Shown here one piece after another: positions 44,311 to 56,440 of a DNA stretch of 64,000 bases. The notes below the pieces were generated by a model. It saw nothing but the letters and a program-made list of their open reading frames with translations, was not told the DNA's origin and did no database searches. Each line of letters opens with the position of its first letter. Positions within the stretch are counted from its first letter, which is position 1. This stretch comes from Dugong dugon (lineage: Eukaryota; Chordata; Mammalia; Sirenia; Dugongidae), in assembly GCA_030035585.1 (NCBI GenBank), contig CM057481.1, positions 57,855,128 to 57,919,127 of the forward strand, read 5' to 3'. A program made the position numbers and the translations under genes.

Positions 44311-47300
44311 GGTATAATCAGGTAGGCATGGGAAATAACTGCCTTGTGATACTTTCTTCCCAGACACTTTCTTCAATGGGCCGCAATTTTAATTAACAGG
44401 AAGTACATACTAGTGGCTCCCAAATTGATGTCTTCAGCCCGGACCTCTTAACTAAGCTCTAGACCCATCTATTCAATACCTCCTAGACTGTTTACATTTG
44501 GCCTTCTCTAAGGCACCTCAAACATACATTTTCAACCCTGAACCCATCATCGTTTCCCCTAAATCAGGTCCTTTTCTAGTATTTTCCAGATAAATGGTAC
44601 CACCATTTATATGAACAAACCAGAAACCTAAAAGTCAATTTTCTAACCGTCAGCAACGTAATTCTATGTAGCATAAGTATAAAGCATTCTGAATTTATTC
44701 CCAGGTAATTTTGCCTCCATTAAGACAGCAATATAAAAGAAAAGCAGAGATTATTTTTGTGGATTCCAGGTTCCTCAATAAAGTACTTTGACTGTGCCTG
44801 AACCAGTTTAGCACCTGGAGGTAAAAATAAATACTCTTCCCTGAGCTGTGCAAACCTGCAGGGATGGAGCCAGTGTATAGATAGACAGAGGATCCTGTGA
44901 AAAGGAGGTACTGTATGTGAATCAGAAATGATTTTGTTTATTTTAGCTTCCCTAAAAAGGTAAAGGAAAACTCAATAAAGTTTAGAAGATGAAAAAAGAA
45001 AGCAGAGTTGAAATACTATTGCCTTCAAACACACATTGCATTTAGTGAAGGAAATAATATGACTCTTAAAAATGTTTGTTATTGCCTTTTCATTTCTATT
45101 CAATAACAACCCTCAAGTAGTACTATGCAGGCTCTTGGAAAATACGAAATGAGATTGACAGAATGTCCAATTATGTTTTCAGCTTGATTTTATTTCTCAT
45201 AGGAGTGGATTTCAATATTCACAATTGCTAATGATCTCTGATTTAGGATTTGTGTCGGAATTCTAATGCATTAACTTTTTTAGAAAGTAGCAGATCACAC
45301 AATTCAAGGCTTAATGGGATTTTTGGGATTATCTAGTAAATCATCTTCATTTTCGAAAGAAACTGGAGTAGAGTGAGGCTAAAATGTATCCAAAATTAGA
45401 TCGTGTCAAAAGTGACTCTAGAGCCCTGACTGTGAATCTCTACCTAATGCCTTCCTCTGGTGATGGTATTCTGTAGCGATTCCATTTTAACTGTTTCTTT
45501 ATTAACAACAACAAGTTCTCTCACTGAAAAGTTCACTGTTAAATTTTGTTTTGCTAAATCATTTTACATACTTCATGACACCCTGATTATAATTAGAATA
45601 GTGAAGTTTTTGACCAAAACTAAGAGAAATAAATGCTGTAACTTGACCATCTTTCCCTTCCATTTGATTCTCTCCCCATCCTCCCTACACACCCTCTGCA
45701 TCTGCTCTTCTTAGTCTTCCCTTGACCTTGCTTATCTCACCGATTGCTGCAAACTTAATATTAACGGTCTTCTGAATTCATTATCAAAACGATCTAAACT
45801 TATCGTTAAAACATTTACATCCTCACTTGTCCACAACTAAATATAAAACTTCCATTTAAATTTGAGTCCAGTAAAATAACTGTTTTTTAAACCTCTTGGT
45901 AACTGGCTTCTAACATCTTTTTAAAGGAATTGAATTAATTATTAAAACAACAGATTATTTGTCTTGAGATTAACTGCTTGGTTTTTAAAGCCAATTTGTA
46001 TGGGTAGACAGCCTGCTGTTCCTTGCATATTAAAATTCAGAGCAGACAAAATAGATTTCAGCTTTGTTTAGCTTCTTTGCAGATCCCCCATGATATGACA
46101 GTAGCCTCGAATGCAGCATACTCATGAAAAGTTCTTAGCATCTGCATGTAAAGTATATTCCTGTGTATCACAGAGCAACACAAGATCTCACTAATTTTGT
46201 GGTGCTATCTCCATCAGAAAGTATCATTTTTCAATAATTATAGATTTAATGAGGACAAATGCAATCTTTTTTTTTCAAGTCAAGCTGTATTTTTACTGCC
46301 CCTACCCACCAAATGTAAGGAAAACCAGGCAGCCGGAGATACTGACTTGGGAGGAGTTTCTCCAAATGGCCTGAAAATTAACACCGTCCGTTCACAAAGG
46401 AGTGCTTGGCCCCTGGCTAGTCAGAGCATTTCATGCCCATGGCCACAATGGTTGGTTCGGAAGTAGGCATTTGTCCCAATCGGGCTTCTGAGGGGCCATA
46501 CTTTTGTCGGAACTGTTGGGAAGGGAGATTCTCTCTTGGTGTAATAAGAATATAGTTTTCTTTAGCATACAAGCACACAATCTGCATGTTTCTTCATTTA
46601 CTGACCTACATTTCTTGCAAAGAACTTTAAATGAAACAGCCTATTCTGAGACTGATCAGACCCGGAACTGATAAAATATTATGTTGATGAAGATGTCCTT
46701 CAGTGCTAACAGTCATTGTTCTAGGTCTCTCTCTATTATTACTTGCTTGGGGAGTTCAAGTCTATAATGGCTTTGGCCTTTTTATCATAAAATACAGAGT
46801 AGATGATCTCGTACAGAGATAATCCTAAACTGATCATTGACTAACTCAGTTATTTCCTACAACCCCTCTGCCCTTCTGTGGTAACAAAGAATAACCAGGC
46901 TGACGTTTGATTTTGTAATTTCTTTCTTGGCCATTGTCCCTGAATTTCTTTTTTTCCAACACTTCCCAACCCCTGCAGTCAAAACCCAGGATGAAAAAGA
47001 CATTAACTCAGGTTGAAGGCTGGATGGGATTATGACTCCCACCACAGGCATTTTAGAGATTCAGAGAGTACAGTCATGTCTTCCAAACTACCTCACAATT
47101 ATGGCTGGGTGACAATGAGAAACCCGTGCTTCTATTTCAGTATTTATAACATCAGTGAGTCATCTCTTCTTGGGTTTATTTTTTTCTGCCCTGTATTCAT
47201 TCTCCCCTTCTCCTGATATGCCAATAATCCAAGTTGCTAGGTGGAATCACCATTCTCTACTTTACTCATTTCTTCATGTGACTTGGCTGGTGTCACACAG

Positions 47301-50300
47301 CCCACACTTGACCAACCAGAACATTACACTTCAACTAGCCAGCGACTATGAGATTCACATTCCAGAGATCTGTCAGAATTATTAGAAAGGGGGAGGGTCT
47401 TCTTTCATCCACTAAACTTGAAGCTGGGCAGATATCAGCCCGGAGTACCTGGAGTCTCCTGAGGCAGACACTGATGACTCTGGCCTGTCCATATCCCCTA
47501 AGCACCCACCATTTTCACGGTGGCTGACCCACTGGCTTCTGACTGCAAGTTCCTGTGTCTGTTTGCCAAATGGGCTTTCTCTGGCCATGGCAGCCCATTC
47601 AGCTGGCAGACAGGCTGGAAGTGCCAGAGAATTAATTGTCACAGAAGCAGCTTTCTACCAGTGACTGTTGGGAGTTCATGACTGAAAACCCCAGGTCCCT
47701 CTCCCTTTGGTTTAGAGATCTATGAAGTATGGATTTGAATTTTCTATGTCAAGCTTTATTTGTTATTTCTCTTTGGATATATATATATATATATGCATAT
47801 ACACGTATATATATATGTATATATATGTATATATCCATGTTGCTATAAAAAAAATAACGCGCTTATGAAAATACCTCGGGGGTGGGGAGGGGGAAGTTGG
47901 CAAACGAATGTAGAAAGCACGTGTTATTTGTGTAAAAATATGGTAGCTGTTCAATAGTGAGAACATTATCCCTGGGTCAAGAGCTTGTAGCAACCACAAG
48001 AGTGTCATTTTATGAGGAATCCTGATGCAACTGTAATGGCAAGTGTTACCTTATATTTACTGTATGAAGGGGCTGGGGAAACCATTTCAGTGCTGAGTGA
48101 AATGCTAAGGTCAAGGGCAGCTGGCTCAAGGTGATGTAACTCTTCCATGGGTTTTGACGTGAGGGGAAACAGCACAGCTTTCAACGCTGCGGGTTTGAGT
48201 GCTTTTTGTAGTGCTTGCAGATGCCTTAACCAAGATTCTAATCTATTTGAGAATTTTTGCACTGTATGAATAATGCCCCAAAGGCTTTAAACAGGAAAAA
48301 TATGCACAATCAGACGTAAAGATTCATAGGTTTTAGTGCAAAACATTCCAGTGGGGAGATTTTAAAAATTAATTTGTATTCTAGGCTGCACAACATGGAA
48401 GTATTTGAGGCATTTAAGAATTTTAAATATGAGAGTGTGCTGAATGGGAAAGCTATTCATTTGAAATAGGGTATGAGAGTTTAGAACAGGTGGGGAAACT
48501 CAACTGATTTTTTTTTTTGACTGAAGATAATGTTGCAAAATGGAGTTTTGCTTTGCCCACACAGGAGTAGTAAGAAACCAAAGCACCAGCCTTTATCTCT
48601 GCTAAAAAGCTCCGAATATGTAATATCGCAGCGACTTCCACACATTCAATACAAGCCACCATGTGTGTTTGTAAACAACTGAAAGGCCCAGCTAATCTTG
48701 AGCAATACACAAATGAGCCATCCTGGCGAATGCCAGTCGCCTGCTAATAACTTTCTAAAATTGCTCTCCAGCACTAATTGAAGCCATAAATCCTCATCAC
48801 ATTCAAAGTCTAACTATTGTATACCATTAGCTTGCTTCGGTTCTTAATCTTTTTCTTCTGGGGCACTTTCTCATGGTATCCTTCTTCCCCTAGGAGCAGC
48901 CACATTTATTATTGCAATTCAAATACCTTGTGAGATGCCTGCTGACATACCATCTCTGTAAGCATGTCAACACGAGAGCTGCTTAATAGGGATATCTGCC
49001 CTATTCCCACTGGAACAAGGTAAAACTGTGTTGGGGAAATATATCTTCATTCATTTCATCCTAGATGCCTGTACATAATGCAGATCCAAGGAATATTTAA
49101 ATTCTGTTTTGTTAAGACAGGCTACTTCTATTATATAGTAGAGCAGGTATGAGGTTATGGTTGCCTCTAGACAATTTGCCAGGCAAGAAAAACGGCTTCG
49201 TGGACCATCTGACAGCTTTATTCTTGTGGCTCTGGCAGAAAAATACGCAAAAAAGATTGCAGAGGCAGCTGAGTGGAATACAACACAAAGTTCAAAAAAC
49301 TATTCATTGGTTGTAAAATGAGTGGGAGGATATAGTAAAGGAACTGGCATTTCAGTTACATAAAATCACTTATTACAACATTTTTATAGCCAAATTATGC
49401 TCCCTTTCTGTGCTGTATCTTTGGGTCTATTGCCCAGAATAGATGGCAAAGAATCCTTCCGCAAGGCACAGAATGTTTACATGGAAGAAGAGAGAAGCAA
49501 TGGCTATGAATCATTTTATGGCTGAACCATGTTCTTGGTCCCAGTGAAAACCCCCTGGCAGTTTTTGGTCTGATTTACATTAGGCCCTGTGCTTTTACAG
49601 GTCTGTACTTGCCCCATTTATTTGCCTGCACCTTCTAATAGACACTTGTAATTAATGTGGAACGCTCTGATACTTGGATCCAGACAAGTCCATTTGGGCC
49701 TTCAAAGAGCAGAGGCAACAGTGAAATCTGCAAGTTTCCTGTTCCTTGAAGCAGGAAAGACTGACTCAATAAAGTATTTTCTTAGATGAGGACCCATTGG
49801 TACATTCATTCTCAGTTCATCCCTTTTAGTCAACCTGCTCATTAAACATAGAAGAGAAACTGTCCTCTCAACCCTTTTCTAAAGAGTCATGAGGACTTGC
49901 ATAGTCCCTTAAGAAACCTCGACTTCAGCATAAAAATTGGAGAACATAGACCATGTATCCCCATGCATCAATGTGTTCTATAGTTTCAAAAGGTGTTAGT
50001 AGGTGTTTGTTCAAAGAAAAAATCTGTAATGAAAGAACTTGGGAAAATGCAGGGTGAGACAGAGGTCAATAGGTTTTCCTACTGCAGGACTTCTCAGCGC
50101 CTCTAATACCCTAAAATGCATTTCAGATCTTCAAAAGGGGTATGTATGCATTTCTGATACTTATTTTACCACAGGACTCTTTATTTTATGGAAACTTGCA
50201 TGTGGTCAGTGTTCCTTAGACTATTCTGAGAAACAATGCCCTTTTTCATGTAGGACTGTGTCACATGGAGAGACATGACATCTGTCTAAATGTCAGGCAA

Positions 50301-50339
50301 GTCTAAATGCTTTCCTTTTCAATTTTGTTTTTATAGCTT
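44311..50339. other. 6-kb repeat-poor island, unassigned
   Basis: Apart from a (TA)n tract at 47779-47836 I recognise no transposon in this 6-kb stretch, in strong contrast with the rest of the window. There is no convincing exon. Homeodomain-type TAAT cores cluster at 48740-48790 and 49640-49665 ('tgtaattaatgtgg'). Such islands often hold conserved non-coding elements, which is inference only. Confidence 0.45.
47779..47836. repeat. (TA)n-rich microsatellite
   Basis: Interrupted TA/TATG repeats, with short TATATATGTA units and a central 'gcatatacacg'. Confidence 0.9.
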
Positions 50340-50860
50340 CCCATAGTCTACCATATACAGTTCAAATGGCTTTGTTTGCATTCAAAATCCTAGATGATCT
50401 GGATCCAGCCTATTCTTCTGCCTTTATGACCCATTACTTAACTTGCCTTGCCTCTCACACTCTAGTTAAACTTACATCTTGCTACTCCATGAATATTCTC
50501 TGTATCTGTCACTTCTGTATCCTTAAACACAATGCTTTCCCCTTCTGGCACAAACTTGCCCATTCCTTCTACCTATTCAGAACTTAACCATTTCTTCTAG
50601 AATCATGCTGAATTCTGCCTCCCCATGAAGCCTTCCCCAGTCTTGCTGCTGTGAGTCAATCTGTCCTGCCAAAGCGTTCCTATTGCATTTTGTGTGGACC
50701 TCTGTTCTCACTTACATGAATCTACTTTGTGTTCTGGTTGTTTACTCATCTCAGTGCATTCTCCTGATAGAATATAATTCCTTGAGGGCAGGGACTATGT
50801 CTTGTTCATCTATGGGCACAGAGCCTATCACATAGATCAAACAGAATCTAAGTCAAGCTG
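50340..50860 (+). mobile_element. L2 LINE 3' fragment
   Basis: 'atgaagccttccccagtcttgc', 'ccttgagggcagggactatgtcttgttcatc' and 'cacagagcctatcacata' are the hallmark 3' UTR blocks of L2. The upstream 'gatgatctggatccagcc', 'catgaatattctctg' and 'ttctggcacaaacttgcccattcc' fit the preceding L2 part. Very old. Confidence 0.85.
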
Positions 50861-51656
50861 AATTGAAATATGGAAGACCCTCTGCCCAATTTCTACCTGT
50901 CTCTTTCCCCCCAGTTTCCCTGCAGTATTTTCAAAATGGCCAGGGTGTAGGATGGTGGCACATTGCACCTTAGCTCTGGCTTAAGACCACCCTAGCAAAC
51001 CCGAGTGTACTCTACTGTGTTCCAATGTCTATTGTTTATTTCATGACTCCAAGATTGCTCCTGCCTGAGAGAAAGTTCCCTGGGAATACCTAGTTTACCT
51101 GCAGAATGTTCTAGCCTTACATCTAGAAGGCTGAGCCTATGGGGTTGAGAGGTAGGCAGTTGAGCTTACAGAAGGTCTAATGTAACCCTCTTCCCCAGAT
51201 CTATCAACCACACGTGCACATCCCTAATGAAGATTTAGGGGTGACTCGTTGCTCCTCCACCAGTCCTGGAGAGTGTTGCTCATCTCTCTGCTGAGGATCC
51301 TGACAATGCTGACTTTGTCTATACTCTGAGATAAGGTGCCTCATTAGATTTACTGAGATGATGTCTGAGTCTTGTCTTTCAGTCATCCTGAGTCAACTTC
51401 TGTCAATACTGTGGTCATGTAAGTGGCCTGTATATGTGACAACATATACTTCCACTCGCTCCTCATTCCAATAATATAGGATTGATAGCTGCCTTTACCT
51501 TGGAACACTTTGTGTGGTTTAATGAGATGTACCTCACTACCCTGGATAATAGGTCTTCAAAATTCCTTGTTTCTTGACTTTCAGACACTATAAAAAGAGA
51601 AATTAAGTCTGGTCATCAGAGTTTGGAATTTGGCATAAGAATGAAGAAGCCTCAAC
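50861..51656. other. Unassigned sequence
   Basis: No element or exon recognised. Confidence 0.45.
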
Positions 51657-51661
51657 TGAAA

Positions 51662-52085
51662 TGTTATGGATTGGCTTGTGTCCCCCAGAAAGATATGTTG
51701 AAGTCCTAATGCCTGTACCTGTAAATGTCACATTATTTACAGATAAGGTCTTTGAAGGTGTTATCAGTTAACATGAGATCACACCAGAGTATGGTAGGTT
51801 CTAATCCAATCTGACTGTTGTCTTTATAAAAGAAGGGAAGAGACAAGGAGAGGCAGAAAGAGGGAAGATGGCCACGTGACAACAGAGTTCTGCTGCAGCT
51901 ACAAGTCCCAGAAGCTGGGAAAGACAAGAAAGGATTTTCCCTTAAAGCCTTCAGAAAAAACATGACCCTGCCGACACCCTGGATTCCGACTCCTGGCCTC
52001 CAGAACTGTGAAACAATACATTTCTGTTCTTATAAGCCACTCAGTTTGTAGTACTTTTTAAAGGCAGCCCTAAGAAAATAATACA
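51662..52085 (+). mobile_element. MLT1-type MaLR LTR, complete length
   Basis: 424 bp from TGTTATGGATTGG to AATAATACA, with MLT1-like internal blocks ('gtcctaatgcctgtacctgtaaatg', 'ctggcctccagaactgtg', 'ataagccactcagtttgtagtac'). TGAAA before (51657-51661) and TGAAG after (52086-52090) look like the 5-bp duplication with one change. Confidence 0.82.
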
Positions 52086-52131
52086 TGAAGAAATTGTTTT
52101 AAAGCAGAAAATTCGAGACTCAGTCTATCAT

Positions 52132-52358
52132 AAACCAAAAACAAACAAACAAAACAAACCTGTTGCCATCAAGTTGATTCTGACTCATGACAAGCCTGTG
52201 TGTTACAGAGTAGAACTACACTTCGTAGGGATTTCAATGATTATCATCTTATGAATATAGATCACCAGGACTTTCTTCCATGACACCACTGGGTGGATTT
52301 GAACAGGCAACCTTTCAGTTAGTAGCCAAGTGCAAACCATTTATGTCACCCAGGGACC
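52132..52358 (-). mobile_element. AfroSINE, long form
   Basis: The tail at the left carries 'gttgccatcaagttgattctgactcatgac' after an (aaac)n run. The long-form block and head follow to the right. Flanks TCAGTCTATCAT (52120-52131) and TCAATCCATCAT (52359-52370) form a 12-bp duplication with two changes. Confidence 0.9.
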
Positions 52359-52437
52359 TCAATCCATCATGGTGCACATTAAAACAACAGAATAGCTGAG
52401 ATGATAGAAACCAAACACTAGAAGGAAGAGAAAGAAC

Positions 52438-52505
52438 CAACATTTATTGAGTTCCTATTTTATGCCAGGCACTGTTTAAAGCCCTTTCCCAATAGATTAT
52501 CTCTA
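52438..52505 (-). mobile_element. MIR fragment
   Basis: 'catttattgagttcctattttatgccaggcactgtttaaagccctt' is the reverse complement of the MIR 3' part. Confidence 0.65.
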
Positions 52506-52964
52506 TAGATGCCTTATCGCTATAGATACCAAATGCATCTCTCTGCTATTGCTTCTCTAAGAACAAAATGGCTCAGCAACCTTAAAATTCATTTCCTAGT
52601 CAAATGGGGCCTTTATGCATCTACATAAAGTCACTCACATTGTGCCCAGGGGACTCTCTCCTATCTCCCCCACCCACAATACTTGGAAACCCCTTGTTGT
52701 ATTCTGCTGTCTCCAAGAGCTTGCCCCCTTCCCAGAGCCCTCACGTTGACACTTGGCCCAGATTGTTTTATTCTCTGAGGCTTCCCTCACTGAATACTGT
52801 CTTAGCTCAATGCTCTGTAATTTGAGAGACAATTTCACCCTCACAGTCAGTTTCTATGCCCACCTTCAGCACTGGGAAGCCCAACCTCTTAGAGGCCTGA
52901 ACCTTCCCATTTTATCAGGACACAGCTACGGTCATTTTGCATCTTTCCAGGAAGCAATGTAGTG

Positions 52965-53220
52965 CAGATTTAAGAGTAAACATGGGCTCTAGAATCAAGC
53001 TGTGTTTAATTTGGTTTCATATACTGGTTTCAACACTAAATAGCTGTGAGTGTGGGAAAAGTAGCCCTGCTAGGTCTCAGTTTATTCACCTATACAATAT
53101 GATGATAGTAGTGCCCACTGCATAGGGGTTTTATGAGAATTACATAAGATGACATGTGTAAAGCACCTAGCACAATGCCTGACATGTTGTAAGTGCCCAG
53201 ACAATGGTAGCTCTTATTTT
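52965..53220 (+). mobile_element. MIR SINE
   Basis: 'catgggctctagaatcaagctg', 'gtctcagtttattcacct', 'gttttatgagaattacataag' and 'gtaaagcacctagcacaatgcctg' give the MIR order on the plus strand. Its 3' end was the target of the next L1 insertion. Confidence 0.85.
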
Positions 53221-54467
53221 TTTTTTTTTTTTATATATATATTTTATTGTACTTCAGGTGAAAGCTTACAGAGCAAATAGTTTCTCATGAAATAGTAGTA
53301 CACATGTTGTTTTTTTTGACATTGGTTAACAACCCCACAACGTATTAAGCCTCTAAATTCTCAACCTTTTTTTTTGATGAAAATTACAACTGGCCAAAGA
53401 TACACCGTTTCAAAATTTTCTACATTCACAGTTCAGTGACATTGACTACGCTCTTCCAACTGTGCTGTTATTCTCACTTAAGATGAAGGCTTACAGAACA
53501 AAATAGTTTTTCATTTAACAGTTACTACACATGTTGCCCTATGACAATGGTTAACAATCTCACAGCACATCAAGAATATCCTTACTCCACCTTGTGTTCC
53601 CTATCACCAGGGGGCTTCCTTGTCCCCTTCTGTCTTCTGGACCTTGTCAGTGGACTATTGTACCTCTTTAGTCTCCTTTGTTTATTTATTTATTTATTTA
53701 TTTTTATTTTATTTAAACACCATTTCAAAACTTTTTACTTACACATTTAAGTGATATTGACTATGCTCTTCCAATTGTGCTGCCATTCTCGCCCAAGATG
53801 AAGGCTTACAGGACAAAACAGCCTCCCATTTAATAGTTACTACAAATGTTGCCCTATAGCAGTGGTCAACAATCTCACAATACATCGACAGTGTCCTTAT
53901 TCAATTTGTGTTCCTTATCATCAGTTTCCTACTCTCCCTCTGCCTTCTGGCCCTTGTCACCGGACTCCTGTACCTCGTTAGTCCCATTTAGTTTTACTGG
54001 GCTGTCCATTCCCAGGCTTAACATCGAACCTTGAAGGTAACTTACCCTCTGAGCTGAAAGGGTGTCTGGGGGCCACACTCTCGAGGTTTCTCTAGTATTC
54101 TTTAGGCCAGTATATCTGGTCTTCTTTTTTTTTTTTTTTTTGGGAGTTAAAATTATGCTCTACATCCTACTACAGCTCTGCCCAGAACCCTCTGTTGTGA
54201 TCCTGGTCAGAGGAGTCATTGGTGGTAGCCGGGCACCATCCAGCTGTACTGGGCTCAGTCCCGTGGAGGCCTTGGTAGCTGTGGACCATTAGTCCTTCGG
54301 ACTAATCTTTTCCTTGTATCCTGTTCTCTTCATTCTCCCTTGTTTCCGAAGGGATGAGATCAGTGGAGTATCTTAGATGGCCGCTCATAGGCTTTTAAGA
54401 CCCCAGACACTACTCACCAAGGTAGAATGTAGAGCATTATCTTTATAAGTAGTGTCATGCCAATTGG
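53221..54467 (-). mobile_element. Young L1 insertion consisting of 3' UTR only
   Basis: The sequence covers the L1 3' UTR on the minus strand, from the block seen near 36650 to the A tail (T-run 53217-53232). It has the same three-module tail as the 35-kb copy; one internal A-run has become a (TTTA)n tract at 53680-53716. The duplication GTAGCTCTTATTTTT flanks it (53207-53221 and 54468-54482). Strong 5' truncation explains the absence of ORFs. Confidence 0.93.
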
Positions 54468-54589
54468 GTAGCTCTTATTTTTATTTTAGAACACAGTAGA
54501 AGGGTCAATTTAAAGTCCAAGGATTCCCTGGCCAACATGCTTAATATCCCCATGCATCCTCACCTGTAAAATAGGTGTTTTAGTTATCT

Positions 54590-55018
54590 ATTACTCCACA
54601 ACCAATTACCACAAACTCAGTGACTTAAAACAACACATATTTCTTATCCTATAATTTCTGAGGATCGGGAGTCTGGGCATGACTTAGCTGAGTCCTCTGC
54701 AAGATTGTAATCAAGGTGTCAGCCACAGCTGAGTTTTCATCTGGAGGGTTGACAATAAGCTTATTCAGGTTGTTGGCAGAAACCATTTCCTTGTAGCTGT
54801 GGGACTCACAGCAGCTTGCTTCTTCAAAGACAGCAATGGAGAAAGAGAGAGACTCCAGGAAGATGGGCACTACACTGTGCTCTCATACATTGCATCATCT
54901 TTGCCATATTAAATTGGTTAGAACCAAGTCATAGGTCCTACCCATACTCGAGGGGAGGCAATTACAAAAAGGCATGAGGATCAGGAGGTGGGGATTATGG
55001 GGACCTTCTTAGTGTCTG
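54590..55018 (-). mobile_element. Old LTR-like or MER-type repeat
   Basis: 'ttagttatctattactccacaacc', 'gtgacttaaaacaacaca', 'gcatgacttagctgagtcctctgc', 'aaattggttagaaccaagtcat' and 'cttcttagtgtctgtccaccac' follow a mammal-wide repeat in order, probably an ERVL-type LTR read from its 3' end. I cannot name the family with confidence. Confidence 0.6.
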
Positions 55019-55030
55019 TCCACCACAAAG

Positions 55031-55238
55031 CTACCTACCAACCAGTTGCCATCAAGTAAATTCTTGGCGACCCCGTGGTGTCAGAGTAGAACTGTGCTCC
55101 ACAGGGTTTCCAATGGCTGATTTTTCACAAGCAGATTGCCAGGCCTTTCTTTTGCAATGTTGCTGAGGGGGTTCAAACCACCAACATTTTGTTTTGCAGC
55201 TGAATGCTTAACATTTGTACCACTCAGGGATTCCTTTG
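55031..55238 (-). mobile_element. AfroSINE, long form
   Basis: Left tail 'ccagttgccatcaagtaaattc', right tRNA-like head. Flanks TCCACCACAAAG (about 55019-55030) and CCCACCACAAGG (about 55239-55250) form a duplication with two changes. Fairly diverged. Confidence 0.85.
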
Positions 55239-55250
55239 CCCACCACAAGG

Positions 55251-55375
55251 AGGATGATAATAATGGAACTGAGCTCTTGGTATGTTGTGATAATTAAACA
55301 AATTAACAAATATAAAGCATTTAGAATAGTGCCTGGCACATAATAGATGCTCAGTAAGGGTTTTCCATTTATTTT
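55251..55375 (+). mobile_element. MIR 3' part
   Basis: 'gtgataattaaacaaattaac', 'tataaagcatttagaatagtgcctggcacata' and 'gctcagtaagggtt' fit the 3' half of MIR. Confidence 0.7.
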
Positions 55376-55446
55376 CAGGCCTCTGAGTGGAGGAGGAGGC
55401 TGATTTGGAATGGATGAATGAGGTGGCTATCTTTTGTTTTGGGAAG

Positions 55447-55577
55447 TTTGATTATGATGTCTTTGTGAGTTTCTTTTGGGGTCTATCCTGTATGAAGTTC
55501 ATTGAGCTTCTTAGATGGAAACCTTCTTGTCTCTCATGATATTGGGGAAGTTTTCTGCCAATACCTCTTCAAAGATT
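55447..55577 (-). mobile_element. L1 ORF1 scrap
   Basis: About 130 bases match the minus-strand ORF1 around 23787-23917 ('gatgtctttgtgagtttcttttgggg', 'cattgagcttcttagatgg', 'catgatattggggaagtttt'). It has no tail or duplication and is joined directly to a 52-bp duplicated segment, so it looks like capture at a break, not ordinary retrotransposition. Confidence 0.8.
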
Positions 55578-55629
55578 CTGCATGTTAGAATTCCCAAGGG
55601 AGAGCTTAAAACATGCCAACACTGTGGCC
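55578..55629 (+). repeat. 52-bp segment identical to 57285-57336
   Basis: The segment CTGCATGTTAGAATTCCC...CTGTGGCC is identical to 57285-57336, where it is part of a longer hAT-like element. Here it stands alone between an L1 ORF1 scrap and an old LTR. Confidence 0.9.
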
Positions 55630-55639
55630 ATTTTAAAGT

Positions 55640-56098
55640 ATGGCCCTAAAATTCTATACACTCCTTCCATTGAGAACAGGGATTTTTGTCTCCTCCTTGA
55701 ATCTGTGCTCTGTGACTTCTTGACCAATAGAATATGGCAGGAATGATGCTGTGACAATTTCTAGTCTCAGTTTGGTTACTTGCCACCTCCACTTCCTGTC
55801 TCTTGGGATGCTTGCTCTCGAAACCCAGCCACTATGGCACCATGGAGAGGCCCACGTGAAGCTAAAATGACAGCTGCACCACCTGCCAGCCAGGTGAGTG
55901 AGCCATCTTGGAAGTGTATCCTCTGGCTCCAGACAAGTGATGCCATGTGGAACAGACACACACTATCCTCACAGGCCCCGACCCAAATTACAGATGTTTG
56001 AACAAAATAATAGTAGTTGATGTTGTTAAGCCACTAAATTTTGGGGTGGCAATGGGTTTTTTTGTCTGTTTGTTTCACAGCAATAAATAACTGGGACA
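55640..56098 (+). mobile_element. Old MaLR-type LTR
   Basis: 'ctgtgacttcttgaccaatagaatatggcagg', 'ccacttcctgtctcttgggatgc', 'agctaaaatgacagctg' and the end block 'ttaagccactaaattttggggtgg...cagcaataaataactgggaca' fit an MLT1-related LTR on the plus strand. No coding region. Confidence 0.65.
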
Positions 56099-56224
56099 AT
56101 ACCCATACAGTCTGGAAAAGGAGACAGATACTAACCAAAGACTAAAATATATATATCTACATTATATATCTACATGCTAAGATAAATGCTCTGCAGGAGA
56201 GGAAAATGGTTACATGAGCCATAT

Positions 56225-56440
56225 AACAAAGGAACCTGGCTTAGGGTATGTAGTCAGGGAGGGCTTCCCTGAGGAAGTGATGTTTGAGCTGAGCTTGAAA
56301 GGGTGAACAGGAGTTAACTAGATGAAGGAGGGGCAGGAAAGAGCTTATGCAAAGCCCTCATGGTGAGCAAGAGCATGAGATTTTGAAGAAGTGAAAGAAG
56401 GTCACTGTGGCTGGAGTGGGGAGGGAAGGAGTGATGCAAG
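56225..56440 (+). repeat. Ancient mammal-wide repeat fragment
   Basis: 'gggcttccctgaggaagtgatgtttgagctgag', 'gagcttatgcaaagccctca' and 'ggtcactgtggctggagtgg' belong to the repeat type seen at 17585 and 27896. Confidence 0.55.
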
